64,000 bases of DNA from Kluyvera intermedia. GTDB taxonomy: Bacteria; Pseudomonadota; Gammaproteobacteria; Enterobacterales; Enterobacteriaceae. Within the stretch, counting starts at the first letter, position 1. Each line of letters opens with the position of its first letter. This document shows, one piece after another, positions 35,472 through 44,834 of the stretch. Under the pieces are notes generated by a model that worked only from the letters and a program-made list of their open reading frames with translations, was not told the origin of the DNA and ran no database searches. Location: contig NZ_CP139986.1 of the NCBI RefSeq assembly GCF_034424175.1, positions 1,736,001 through 1,800,000 on the forward strand. Direction: 5' to 3'. The position numbers were made by a program, and so were the translations under genes.

Positions 35472-36113
35472 ATGACTGATAAGTCTCATCAGTGCGTCAT
35501 TGTAGGCATCGCCGGCGCATCGGCTTCAGGTAAAAGTCTTATTGCTAGTACGCTGTATCGTGAGCTTCGCGATCAGGTAGGTGATGAGCACATTGGTGTT
35601 ATCCCTGAAGATAGTTATTACAAAGACCAAAGTCATCTGTCGATGGAAGATCGGGTTAAAACCAACTACGACCATCCCAACGCCATGGATCACAGCTTGC
35701 TGTTCCAGCATCTCCAGACCTTAAAGCGTGGTACCCCGATCGAATTGCCGGTATACAGCTACGTTGAGCATACCCGCATGAAGGAAACAATCCATATCCT
35801 GCCCAAAAAGGTGATTATCCTTGAAGGGATCCTGCTGCTGACGGACGCGCGCCTGCGCGATGAGATGAACTTCTCGATCTTCGTTGATACTCCTCTGGAT
35901 ATCTGCCTGATGCGCCGCATTAAACGTGATGTTAACGAACGCGGTCGCTCGATGGATTCGGTGATGGCGCAGTATCAGAAAACCGTTCGCCCGATGTTCC
36001 TGCAGTTTATTGAACCTTCCAAGCAGTACGCCGACATTATCGTGCCACGCGGCGGTAAAAACCGCATCGCCATCGACATTCTGAAAGCGAAAATTAGTCA
36101 GTTTTTTGAATAA
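35472..36113 (+). CDS. udk: uridine kinase
   Basis: 213 residues as in E. coli, from the ATG at 35472 (MTDKSHQCVIVGIAG). It phosphorylates uridine and cytidine with GTP for pyrimidine salvage. P-loop GASASGKS, the substrate Asp region PEDSYYKDQSH, YDHPNAMD and the lid RRIKRDVNERGR are intact. dcd follows 78 bases later, as in relatives. Confidence 0.97.
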   Translation: MTDKSHQCVIVGIAGASASGKSLIASTLYRELRDQVGDEHIGVIPEDSYYKDQSHLSMEDRVKTNYDHPNAMDHSLLFQHLQTLKRGTPIELPVYSYVEHTRMKETIHILPKKVIILEGILLLTDARLRDEMNFSIFVDTPLDICLMRRIKRDVNERGRSMDSVMAQYQKTVRPMFLQFIEPSKQYADIIVPRGGKNRIAIDILKAKISQFFE

Positions 36114-36191
36114 CTCACGTGAATTGTGTAACGTGAAGTCAAAGGCCCTTAACCAGGTGGAAGAGGGCAGGAAGTAAAACAGGAGAAAGAT

Positions 36192-36773
36192 ATGCGTCTG
36201 TGTGACCGAGATATAGAAGCCTGGCTGGACGACGGAAGACTGTCGATCACCCCGCGCCCACCCGTTGAGCGTATCAATGGCGCAACGGTTGACGTGCGTT
36301 TAGGCAATAAATTTCGCACCTTTAGCGGTCATACGGCGGCGTTTATCGATTTAAGCGGCCCGAAGGCGGAAGTTAGTGCGGCGCTTGACCGTGTGATGAG
36401 CGATGAAATCGTTCTGCCGGAAGGGGACGCCTTCTATCTGCATCCTGGTGAGCTGGCGCTCGCGGTCACCCTGGAATCGGTGACGCTGCCGGCGGATCTG
36501 GTCGGCTGGCTGGATGGACGTTCCTCCCTGGCCCGTTTGGGCTTAATGGTGCACGTCACCGCGCACCGTATCGATCCGGGTTGGTCTGGCTGCATCGTGC
36601 TGGAGTTCTATAATTCCGGCAAGCTGCCGCTGGCACTGCGCCCCGGCATGCTAATCGGCGCGTTGAGTTTTGAGCCGCTTTCAGGCCCGGCTGCGCGTCC
36701 TTATAACCGTCGTGAAGATGCGAAATATCGCAATCAGCAGGGCGCGGTTGCCAGTCGTATTGATAAAGACTGA
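36192..36773 (+). CDS. dcd: dCTP deaminase
   Basis: 193 residues, the E. coli length. It deaminates dCTP to dUTP, the main source of dUMP for thymidylate in enterobacteria. Trimeric dUTPase-like fold; GWLDGRSSLARLGLMVH holds the active-site Ser/Arg, and HRIDPGWSGCIVLEFYN is typical. AGGAG about 7 bases before the ATG. Confidence 0.97.
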   Translation: MRLCDRDIEAWLDDGRLSITPRPPVERINGATVDVRLGNKFRTFSGHTAAFIDLSGPKAEVSAALDRVMSDEIVLPEGDAFYLHPGELALAVTLESVTLPADLVGWLDGRSSLARLGLMVHVTAHRIDPGWSGCIVLEFYNSGKLPLALRPGMLIGALSFEPLSGPAARPYNRREDAKYRNQQGAVASRIDKD

Positions 36774-36799
36774 CCCGTCGCTAAGCTGATGAGGGTGCC

Positions 36800-38644
36800 A
36801 TGAGACGAATATTGACGACGCTGATGATCCTGCTGGTGGTGCTGATTGCCGGCTTGTCATCACTGGTGCTACTGGTCAATCCCAATGACTTCCGTAGCTA
36901 TATGGTGAAGCAGGTCGAGGAGCGCAGCGGCTATCAACTTCGGCTTGATGGCTCTTTGCGTTGGCACGTTTGGCCGCGGTTAAGTATTCTTTCAGGCCGC
37001 ATGGCCTTGACCGCGCCGGGGGCCAGCGAGCCGCTGGTACGGGCAGACAACATGCGTCTTGACGTTTCGCTGTTGCCTTTGCTGTCACACCAGCTACAAG
37101 TGCAGCAGGTGATGCTCAAAGGCGCGGTCATTCAACTGACGCCCCAGACTGAAGCCATTGTAGCGAAGAATGCGCCGGTCGCGCCGAAAGGCACCTCGCT
37201 GCCGCAGGATGCAGACGAACATGGCTGGTCGTTTGATATCGCCGGGTTACAGGTGGTTGATAGCGTACTGGTGTTCCAGCATGAGGACGATGAGCAGATT
37301 ACCGTCCGTGATATTCGATTGCAGATGGAACAAGATGCTCGCCAGCAGGCGGCCATCGACTTCTCCGGCCGCATCAATCGTGACCAGCGTGACTTGAACC
37401 TCGCTATTTCCGCCAACCTGCAGACCGGGGATTTTCCTCATCATCTGGATGCCCAGCTGTCGCAAATTAGCTGGAAGTTACAGGGTGCTGACCTTCCTGC
37501 GCAGGGCATCAGCGGTAACGGTAGCGTGAATGCGCGCTGGTTGGGTGACAATAAAACACTCAGCTTCAGTGGTCTTAACCTGACCGCCAATGACAGCACG
37601 CTGACGGGGTCGGGCAGCGTCATGCTGGGGGATATTCCCGTCTGGGCGCTGAATCTCCAGTCCGATAAACTCAATCTTGATAATCTGTTGCTGCATTCCG
37701 ATTTCACTGCCGGCAATGGCGTGCAAAAGGCCCAGGCGGCAGTTAAACAGCCGCGCCCGGTGATAGCCAGCGACGCTGATGAAAAGCCTTACCAGGGTTT
37801 ACTCGGCTTTAACGGTACGCTGGATATGTCGGCCAAAGCGGTAAACTGGCGCGGTATGCCGTTTACTCAGGTCACCGTTCAAGCTAATAACCAGCAAGGT
37901 TTACTGCGCATCTCGCGTCTGGAAGGCGAGCTTAATGGTGGGCAACTCTCTTTACCGGGAACCCTGGATGCCCGCGGTCGTACACCGCAGGCAAAATTCC
38001 AGCCGAAGCTCGACGATGTACAGATTGGCAGTTTGTTGAAAGCCTTTAATTATCCTATTGATATGGTCGGCAAGTTGTCTATGGCCGGTGATTTCTCAGG
38101 AGAGGCCATTGATGCAAACCGCTTCCGTCGGGACTGGCAAGGGCAGGGGCATGTTGAACTGAAAGACGTTCGCACTGAAGGGCTGAATTTCCAGCAGTTG
38201 GTCCAACAGGCGGTTGAGCGCAGCTCGGATATTCGCGGGCAGGACAATTATGACAATGCCACGCGTCTGGACTTACTCACCACCGATATTTCACTTGAGA
38301 ACGGTGTGATGACCTTAGACAACCTTGAAGGCCAGTCGACTCTCATGGCGCTGACCGGCAAGGGCTCGCTGGATCTGATGAAAGAGGAAGGCGATATGCA
38401 ATTTGCCATCCAGGTCACCGGTGGCTGGCAGGGGGAAGGGAAGCTGGTGGATGTTCTGAAGACGACCGCTATTCCTCTGCGCGTCTACGGCAAGTGGAGC
38501 GAATTGAACTACAGTTTACAGGTTGATCAGGTGCTGCGCCGTCATCTGCAAAATGAGGCCAAACGCCGGTTGAATGACTGGGCAGACCGCAATCAGGATT
38601 CGCAATCTGGCAAAGATGTGAAGCAATTCCTGGATAAGCAATAA
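36800..38644 (+). CDS. asmA: outer-membrane assembly protein AsmA
   Basis: 614 residues (E. coli 617). One N-terminal TM (TLMILLVVLIAGLSSLVLL) anchors a large periplasmic region with AsmA domains; the C-terminus has the repeated AsmA_2 part (LDLLTTDISLENGVMTLDNL). AsmA-family proteins form long grooves and are thought to move phospholipids to the outer membrane. It follows dcd in the same direction, 26 bases on. Confidence 0.95.
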   Translation: MRRILTTLMILLVVLIAGLSSLVLLVNPNDFRSYMVKQVEERSGYQLRLDGSLRWHVWPRLSILSGRMALTAPGASEPLVRADNMRLDVSLLPLLSHQLQVQQVMLKGAVIQLTPQTEAIVAKNAPVAPKGTSLPQDADEHGWSFDIAGLQVVDSVLVFQHEDDEQITVRDIRLQMEQDARQQAAIDFSGRINRDQRDLNLAISANLQTGDFPHHLDAQLSQISWKLQGADLPAQGISGNGSVNARWLGDNKTLSFSGLNLTANDSTLTGSGSVMLGDIPVWALNLQSDKLNLDNLLLHSDFTAGNGVQKAQAAVKQPRPVIASDADEKPYQGLLGFNGTLDMSAKAVNWRGMPFTQVTVQANNQQGLLRISRLEGELNGGQLSLPGTLDARGRTPQAKFQPKLDDVQIGSLLKAFNYPIDMVGKLSMAGDFSGEAIDANRFRRDWQGQGHVELKDVRTEGLNFQQLVQQAVERSSDIRGQDNYDNATRLDLLTTDISLENGVMTLDNLEGQSTLMALTGKGSLDLMKEEGDMQFAIQVTGGWQGEGKLVDVLKTTAIPLRVYGKWSELNYSLQVDQVLRRHLQNEAKRRLNDWADRNQDSQSGKDVKQFLDKQ

Positions 38645-38650
38645 GACAAT

Positions 38651-38675
38651 CCCGGCGGAGCGATGTTTCGCCGGG
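38651..38675. terminator. hairpin between convergent asmA and yegH
   Basis: CCCGGCG (38651-38657) pairs with CGCCGGG (38669-38675). It lies between the two converging stops. No T-run on either side, so termination there is uncertain. Confidence 0.35.
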
Positions 38676-38688
38676 AAAGCCGCGATAC

Positions 38689-40269
38689 CTACACTTCGTA
38701 ATCCAGCTCATCCTGCGGCGGCGGGATAATCTGCACCTTTTGTACCCGATGACTTTCGACCTGCAAGGTTTTTAACGTCCACGGGCCAATCTGTACTTCT
38801 TCTCCCGCTTGCGGAATACGTTGCAGGTGCTCCATCAACAGCCCAGCGATAGTGTGGTATTCGCGTTTATCATCCAGCGGCAACGGAACGTACTGCACCA
38901 AATCTTCCAGCGGCATATGACCGTTTGCCGTCCAGGTGCCATCAGTATTACGCTGGATATCGTGACGGGCATCAATCTCTACCGCTTCGTTCGGCAGATT
39001 ACCGGCAATGGTTTCCGTGACATCACTTAAGGTCACCACGCCCTCTACAGAACCAAATTCATCGACCACGAAAGCGAAGTGAGTTCGCGCGTTACGGAAC
39101 TGCTCCAATGCTGATAACAGCGGCAGCGCCTCAGGGAAGACCAGGGGCTGGCGAAGCAATACTCGCAGATCCAGGGGTTCCCCACGCAACGATTGCTGCA
39201 ACAGGTCAATGATGTGCACGACGCCAAGCAGGTCTTCATCATTATCCCCACCGGTCACGACCAGGCGGGTATGCTGGTTTTTCTCAAGCAGCGCGCGCAC
39301 TTCACTCTCCGGCGCACTGAGATCGATATGCTCAATATCGTGGCGTGACGTCATAATACTGCTGACAGTACGCTGGTTGAGATTAAGCACACGCTCAATC
39401 ATCCGCCGTTCCTGCGGGTCAAAGATCTGCTGATTATCCTGATCGACTAACAAAGAGGCGGTACCCGCATCCAGCTCCGCGTCTTCTTTGTTACCGCTCA
39501 ACAAACGCATGACCGCATCAGTGGTGCGGCTACGCAGTGACTGGTTGGCGGTAAGAAAGCGGCGACGGTTGAAGATAGCCAACTGGTTTAAGAACTCAAT
39601 CATTACCGAGAAACCGATAGCAGCGTACAGATAGCCTTTCGGAATGATGACGCCGAAACCTTCTGCAACCAGGCTAAAGCCTATCATCAGCAGGAAACTC
39701 AGGCACAAGATAACGATTGTTGGGTGACTATTCACGAAGCGGGTTAACGCTTTGCTGGCCAGCAGCATCAGGCTGATAGCGATAATGACCGCCGCCATCA
39801 TGACCGCCAGATGATCAACCATCCCGACGGCGGTGATAACAGAGTCTAGCGAGAAGACCGCATCCAGCACCACGATTTGCGTCACCACAGGCCAGAAACG
39901 CGCACCTCGCCGTTGGGTAGGGCTATCGCTATCTTTGCCTTCTAACCGCTCGTTCAGTTCTACGGTAGCCTTAAACAGCAAGAAGAAGCCGCCGACCAGC
40001 ATAATCAGGTCGCGGGCGCTGAAGGTAAAGTCACCCACGCTAAACAGCGGTTTAGTGAGCGTCACCAGCCACGAGATAGAGGCCAGCAACAGCAGGCGCA
40101 TGACCATCGCCAGAATGAGCCCGGTGACGCGCGCGCGGTTACGCTCGGCAGGTGGGAGCTTTTCAGCCAGGATGGCGATAAACACCAAATTATCAATTCC
40201 GAGAACCAGCTCGATGACAACCAGCGTCACGAGTCCCGCCCAAATAGACGGATCGGCAATCCATTCCAT
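38689..40269 (-). CDS. yegH: TerC-family membrane protein YegH with CBS and CorC domains
   Basis: 526 residues (E. coli 527). Seven or so N-terminal TMs of the TerC type (ELVLGIDNLVFIAILAEKLP with conserved Asp), then a CBS pair (SIMTSRHDIEHIDL...FAFVVDEFGSVEGVVTLSD) and a C-terminal CorC/HlyC transporter-associated domain (HTIAGLLMEHLQRIPQAGEE). TerC proteins are linked to metal (Mn) export; the substrate for YegH is not known. Divergent from the colanic acid cluster. Confidence 0.94.
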   Translation of the reverse strand: MEWIADPSIWAGLVTLVVIELVLGIDNLVFIAILAEKLPPAERNRARVTGLILAMVMRLLLLASISWLVTLTKPLFSVGDFTFSARDLIMLVGGFFLLFKATVELNERLEGKDSDSPTQRRGARFWPVVTQIVVLDAVFSLDSVITAVGMVDHLAVMMAAVIIAISLMLLASKALTRFVNSHPTIVILCLSFLLMIGFSLVAEGFGVIIPKGYLYAAIGFSVMIEFLNQLAIFNRRRFLTANQSLRSRTTDAVMRLLSGNKEDAELDAGTASLLVDQDNQQIFDPQERRMIERVLNLNQRTVSSIMTSRHDIEHIDLSAPESEVRALLEKNQHTRLVVTGGDNDEDLLGVVHIIDLLQQSLRGEPLDLRVLLRQPLVFPEALPLLSALEQFRNARTHFAFVVDEFGSVEGVVTLSDVTETIAGNLPNEAVEIDARHDIQRNTDGTWTANGHMPLEDLVQYVPLPLDDKREYHTIAGLLMEHLQRIPQAGEEVQIGPWTLKTLQVESHRVQKVQIIPPPQDELDYEV

Positions 40270-40453
40270 ACGTTGATTAAAACCTTATGTTACAAGACTG
40301 ATTGATCATGGATAAAGCGGCGGGAAAATGCAACGTCTGGCTGTGATTTATCCGGGTAAAATTAAGGGGTATTAAGAAAATAGAGAACAGGATGGTTGAG
40401 GGAATATTATCAATTTAAACTGATGGGAGGGCGCTTATTAATATTTGTCAATA

Positions 40454-40467
40454 TAAAGGAAATCCTA
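40454..40467 (+). promoter_or_regulatory. RcsAB box of the wza promoter
   Basis: TAAAGGAAATCCTA differs at two of 14 positions from the E. coli wza RcsAB box TAAAGAAACTCCTA as I recall it. It lies 455 bases before the wza ATG, a distance similar to the E. coli layout with its long leader. RcsA-RcsB binding here should turn on the cluster. Confidence 0.8.
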
Positions 40468-40703
40468 AAATCCGCCTCCTTATTAATCTTAATATTAATC
40501 TTAAAATTATTTTTTAATCCAGCCTTACCTTGCCTGTCATTCACTTAGCTGCAACAATTCTTCCGGTACTGAATGGAAGGGATAATTGTGCTTGTCATAA
40601 AACACCCCAATGGCAAGAGCCTTCTTTTAAATATATCCAGGAATAATCCATATTCATTTGTGGAACGATTCCGTCTTACATAACAATATGATTTTAAGGT
40701 GAA

Positions 40704-40734
40704 TTGGTAGCTGAAAGCCAAGGGCGGTAGCGTG
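40704..40734 (+). promoter_or_regulatory. JUMPstart with ops element
   Basis: TTGGTAGCTGAAAGCCAAGG then GCGGTAGCGTG. The ops core GGCGGTAG is at 40723-40730. RNA polymerase pauses at ops and recruits RfaH, which suppresses termination through long polysaccharide operons. It lies about 190 bases before wza. Confidence 0.92.
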
Positions 40735-40921
40735 TCTGAAGGCATGAGGCAAAGTCTCGATTATTCTGTCAATAGCCTGCGGATGAATCCAATCTTTTTT
40801 AGGATATATGCCAGTTAAGTTCGCCATAAAATAAAATCATGGTGAATGTTCGGGTAATCAAATGGTACGGATTAATTTAATTCGCACAGGATAATTTTTC
40901 TGCCAAAGTGATAAATAATCA

Positions 40922-42055
40922 ATGATGAAATCCAAAATAAAATTGATGCCATTATTGGTGTCGGTAAGCTTGATGAGTGGTTGCACCATACTTCCAGGCA
41001 GCAATATGTCTACCTACGGAAAAGATGTGATTAAGCAGCAGGATGCTGATTATGATATTGGCCGAATGGTGAATGTTTATCCGCTGACCCCGCGACTGAT
41101 TGAACAATTACGCCCACGTCCTAACGTCGCGCAACCCAACATGTCGCTGGATCAGGAGTTAAGCAATTACCAGTATCGCGTGGGTTCCGGCGACGTGCTC
41201 AACGTCACCGTCTGGGATCACCCGGAACTGACGACCCCGGCAGGCCAGTATCGTAGTTCCAGCGATACCGGTAACTGGGTACAGCCTGACGGCAGCATTT
41301 TCTATCCTTACATTGGTAAGGTGCAGGTCAAAGGGCGCACGCTGTCCGAAATCCGTCAGACCATAACCCAGCGTCTGGCGGCCTACATCACCGATCCCCA
41401 GGTGGATGTTAACGTCGCGGCTTTCCGCTCGCAAAAAGTCTATGTCTCAGGGCAGGTCAATAAATCGGGCCAGCAGGCGATCACCAACGTTCCGCTTACC
41501 GTACTGGATGCGCTGAATTCCGCAGGCGGCCTGGGCGAACTGGCCGACTGGCGTAATGTGGTGCTGACGCACGACGGTAAAGAACAGCGTATCTCGGTGC
41601 AGGCGCTGATGCAAAATGGCGATCTCAGCCAAAACCGTCTGCTCTATCCTGGCGACATTCTGTTTGTACCGCGCAACGACGACCTGAAAGTGTTTGTGAT
41701 GGGCGAAGTGAAAAAACAGAGCACGCTCAAAATGGACTTCAGCGGTATGACGCTGACCGAAGCGCTTGGCCAGGCGGAAGGTATCGACCTGACGACTTCA
41801 GACGCCAGCGGCATCTTCGTTATCCGCCCAACCAAAGAGGGCAACAGCGGCAAGATGGCCAACATCTACCAGCTGGATATGTCTGATGCGACCTCGCTGG
41901 TGATGGCGACCAACTTTATCCTCCAGCCGTATGACGTGGTTTACGTCACGACCGCACCGGTTTCTCGCTGGAACCGTCTGATCAACCAACTGTTGCCGAC
42001 CATCAGTGGCGTTCGCTACATGACCGACTCGGCGAAAGACATTCATACCTGGTAA
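40922..42055 (+). CDS. wza: outer-membrane polysaccharide export channel Wza
   Basis: 377 residues (E. coli 379). Lipoprotein signal ends LMSGC, so the mature protein is lipidated. It forms the octameric outer-membrane translocon for colanic acid. The polysaccharide export domain (YQYRVGSGDVLNVTVWDHPE), SLBB-like domains and the amphipathic C-terminal helix that crosses the outer membrane (WNRLINQLLPTISGVRYM) are intact. First gene of the cps operon. Confidence 0.97.
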   Translation: MMKSKIKLMPLLVSVSLMSGCTILPGSNMSTYGKDVIKQQDADYDIGRMVNVYPLTPRLIEQLRPRPNVAQPNMSLDQELSNYQYRVGSGDVLNVTVWDHPELTTPAGQYRSSSDTGNWVQPDGSIFYPYIGKVQVKGRTLSEIRQTITQRLAAYITDPQVDVNVAAFRSQKVYVSGQVNKSGQQAITNVPLTVLDALNSAGGLGELADWRNVVLTHDGKEQRISVQALMQNGDLSQNRLLYPGDILFVPRNDDLKVFVMGEVKKQSTLKMDFSGMTLTEALGQAEGIDLTTSDASGIFVIRPTKEGNSGKMANIYQLDMSDATSLVMATNFILQPYDVVYVTTAPVSRWNRLINQLLPTISGVRYMTDSAKDIHTW

Positions 42056-42060
42056 CCGTC

Positions 42061-42504
42061 ATGTTTAACAAAATTCTTGTGGTTTGCGTGGGGAACATTT
42101 GCCGTTCCCCAACGGCTGAACGCCTGCTAAGAAATCATCTGCCGTCATTGACCGTTGAGTCAGCAGGTTTAGGCGCGTTGGTTGGAAAATCCGCGGATGA
42201 ACGCGCTGTAAGCGTTGCCGCGGTGCACGATATTTCGCTGGACGGTCATTGTGCACGGCAACTCTCCGGCCGGATGTGCCGGGAGTATGACCTGATTCTG
42301 GCGATGGAAAAACGGCATGTCGCCAGCCTGCATGAAATGGCACCAGAGATGCGCGGCAAAGTCATGCTTTTTGGGCACTGGGATAACGAACGAGAAATAC
42401 CCGATCCGTATCGCAAAAGCCGTGAAGCGTTTGAAGCGGTGTACCAGTTACTCGACAGGTCTGCCAGCCAGTGGGCGCAGGCGCTGAAAGCTCAGCAGGG
42501 ATAA
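42061..42504 (+). CDS. wzb: low-molecular-weight protein tyrosine phosphatase Wzb
   Basis: 147 residues. The P-loop C9VGNICR15S is at the N-terminus; the general-acid Asp is in IPDPYRKS. It dephosphorylates the Wzc tyrosine cluster so that colanic acid can be made and exported. It lies 5 bases after wza and 2 before wzc. Confidence 0.97.
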   Translation: MFNKILVVCVGNICRSPTAERLLRNHLPSLTVESAGLGALVGKSADERAVSVAAVHDISLDGHCARQLSGRMCREYDLILAMEKRHVASLHEMAPEMRGKVMLFGHWDNEREIPDPYRKSREAFEAVYQLLDRSASQWAQALKAQQG

Positions 42505-42506
42505 CC

Positions 42507-44669
42507 ATGACAGATAAAACAAGACAGATAAGCGCACCCGCCTCGGGCGGGGATGAAATTGATATTGGCCGTTTGGTCGGTACCGTGGTTGAGGCGAAGT
42601 GGTGGGTACTGGGCATCACCGCGCTGTTTGCCGTTGGGGCCATTATCTACACCCTGTTTGCTACGCCGATATACAGTGCGGATGCGCTGGTACGTATCGA
42701 GCAAAATCAAGGCAGTGCGCTGGTGCAGGATATCAGCAACGCGCTTGCCAGCAAGCCGCCAGCTTCCGAAGCTGAAATTCAGATGATTACCTCGCGTCTG
42801 GTGCTGGGGAAAACCGTAGATGACTTGGATCTCGATATCGCGGTTAGCAAGAATACGCTCCCTATCATTGGCGCTGGCTGGGAACGGCTGATGGGGCGGC
42901 AAAACGAAACGGTTAAGGTCACCACCTTTAACCGTCCAGCCTCAATGGCGGAAAGCGTCTTTACGTTGGAGGTGCTGAGTCGAACGACCTATCGCCTGAG
43001 CAACGGCGACGGCTTTAGTGCCGAGGGTAAAGTGGGGGAGGGGCTCAATAAAAGCGGCGTGTCTTTGCTGGTTGCGGGCATTGCCGCACAAGAAGGGGCC
43101 AACTTTACGGTCACTAAATACTCGACGCTTGGGATGATTAACACCCTGCAAAACAGCCTCAGCGTAACCGAGGATGGTAAAGACTCTGGCGTGTTGACCC
43201 TGAATATGGTCGGCGAAGACAAAGATAAAATTCGCGACATTCTCAACAGTATCGCCCGTAACTACGTGGCACAAAACGTGGCGCGCAAATCGGAAGAGGC
43301 TGCGAAGAGTCTGGAATTCCTGGAAGTGCAGTTGCCGCAGGTACGTAGCCAACTGGATGTCGCCGAAAACAAACTGAACGCCTACCGTCAGCAAAAAGAT
43401 TCCGTTGACCTGCCGCTGGAAGCGAAGTCGGTACTCGACTCAATGGTCAACATTGATGCGCAATTAAATGAGTTGACCTTCCGTGAAGCCGAAATATCCA
43501 AACTCTATACCCGCATCCACCCGGCGTACCGGACGCTGCTGGAAAAACGCCGGGCGCTGGAAGAAGAGAAATCGAAGCTGAGCCAGCGTGTGACGGCGAT
43601 GCCGAAAACCCAGCAGGAGATCGTGCGTCTAACCCGTGATGTTGAATCGGGTCAACAGGTCTATATGCAATTGCTGAATAAACAGCAGGAGTTGAAGATC
43701 AACAAAGCCAGCACCGTGGGTGATGTGCGTATCGTTGACCCGGCGATTACCCAGCCGGGAATGGTGAAGCCGAAGAAAGCGCTGATTATTCTGGGCAGTA
43801 TTATTCTCGGCCTGATGCTGTCCATTGTCGGTGTCTTGCTACGCTCGCTGTTCAATCGCGGTATTGAAAGCCCGCTGGTGCTGGAAGAGCACGGTATTAA
43901 TGTGTATGCCAGCATTCCGCTGTCCGAATGGCAGAAATCCCACGACAGCGTCAAAAGCGTTAACGGCGTGAAACGCTATAAACAAAGCCAACTGCTGGCG
44001 GTGGGGAATCCTACCGACCTGGCAATCGAAGCCATCCGTAGCCTGCGCACCAGTTTGCATTTCGCCATGATGCAGGCAGAAAACAACGTGCTGATGATGA
44101 CCGGGGTGAGCCCGTCAATTGGTAAAACGTTTGTCTGCGCTAACCTCGCGGCGGTGATAAGCCAGACCCACAAGCGCGTACTGATGATCGACTGCGATAT
44201 GCGCAAAGGCTATTCCCACGAACTCCTCGGCACTACCAATGAAAATGGTTTGTCCGATGTGCTGGTGGGGAAAGCGACTATTGAGAGCAGCGCAAAACGC
44301 ACCTCGATTGCTAATTTTGACCTGATCCCGCGTGGGCAAATCCCACCTAATCCTTCTGAACTTCTGATGAGCGAACGTTTTAGCGAATTGCTGAAGTGGG
44401 GCTCGGCGAACTATGACCTGGTACTTATCGATACGCCGCCGATTCTGGCCGTGACCGATGCCGCCATCGTCGGCCGCCATGCCGGTACGTCGCTGATGGT
44501 GGCGCGTTATGCGGTGAACACGCTTAAAGAAGTGGAGACTAGCCTCGGTCGCTTTGAGCAAAACGGCATTACGGTGAAAGGGGTGATTTTGAACTCTATC
44601 TTCCGCCGTGCGACCGGTTATCAGGATTATGGCTACTACGAGTACGAATATCAGTCGGATTCGAAATAA
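42507..44669 (+). CDS. wzc: tyrosine autokinase / polysaccharide co-polymerase Wzc
   Basis: 720 residues, the E. coli length, from the ATG at 42507 with AGGG 6 bases before; the longer frame overlapping wzb is rejected. Two TMs flank a periplasmic Wzz domain with coiled coil. The cytoplasmic BY-kinase has Walker A (SPSIGKTF, near residue 537), Walker A' (MLIDCDMRK has the Asp) and Walker B (LVLIDTPPI). The C-terminal Tyr cluster GYQDYGYYEYEYQSDSK is phosphorylated. It controls chain length and export with Wza. Confidence 0.97.
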   Translation: MTDKTRQISAPASGGDEIDIGRLVGTVVEAKWWVLGITALFAVGAIIYTLFATPIYSADALVRIEQNQGSALVQDISNALASKPPASEAEIQMITSRLVLGKTVDDLDLDIAVSKNTLPIIGAGWERLMGRQNETVKVTTFNRPASMAESVFTLEVLSRTTYRLSNGDGFSAEGKVGEGLNKSGVSLLVAGIAAQEGANFTVTKYSTLGMINTLQNSLSVTEDGKDSGVLTLNMVGEDKDKIRDILNSIARNYVAQNVARKSEEAAKSLEFLEVQLPQVRSQLDVAENKLNAYRQQKDSVDLPLEAKSVLDSMVNIDAQLNELTFREAEISKLYTRIHPAYRTLLEKRRALEEEKSKLSQRVTAMPKTQQEIVRLTRDVESGQQVYMQLLNKQQELKINKASTVGDVRIVDPAITQPGMVKPKKALIILGSIILGLMLSIVGVLLRSLFNRGIESPLVLEEHGINVYASIPLSEWQKSHDSVKSVNGVKRYKQSQLLAVGNPTDLAIEAIRSLRTSLHFAMMQAENNVLMMTGVSPSIGKTFVCANLAAVISQTHKRVLMIDCDMRKGYSHELLGTTNENGLSDVLVGKATIESSAKRTSIANFDLIPRGQIPPNPSELLMSERFSELLKWGSANYDLVLIDTPPILAVTDAAIVGRHAGTSLMVARYAVNTLKEVETSLGRFEQNGITVKGVILNSIFRRATGYQDYGYYEYEYQSDSK

Positions 44670-44675
44670 AAAAAT

Positions 44676-44798
44676 CCCCTCACCCTAACCCTCTCCCCAA
44701 AGGGGCGAGGGAACTGTTCGGTACTCACCCTCCCTATGGTGAAAGGGAACGCTCGGTTTTCTCCCTCGCCCCTTTGGGGAGAGGGCCGGGGTGAGGGG
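44676..44798. repeat. hairpin repeat (copy 1) between wzc and wcaA
   Basis: Ends are near-perfect 36-bp inverted repeats. The left arm starts CCCCTCACCCTAACCCTCTC; the right arm ends AGAGGGCCGGGGTGAGGGG. A central 50-base part lies between. The same family recurs at 49895 and 56871. It has no gene; plus- and minus-strand frames there are artefacts. Confidence 0.8.
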
Positions 44799-44834
44799 AG
44801 ACCTCAAGCTCAACCGCTTATTCGGAGACACCTA

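Larger units (their letters stand above)
40270..40921. other. colanic acid operon control region
   Basis: About 650 bases without genes between divergent yegH and wza. It contains an RcsAB box (40454-40467), a JUMPstart/ops element (40704-40734) and AT-rich DNA (repeated TTAATCTTAA near 40481-40505). The long leader is typical of the cps operon. Confidence 0.8.

Noticed and set aside
40545..40745. 66-codon minus frame before wza
   Set aside because: It runs through the JUMPstart/ops element and has no ribosome site or family; the conserved DNA there is explained by control sites.
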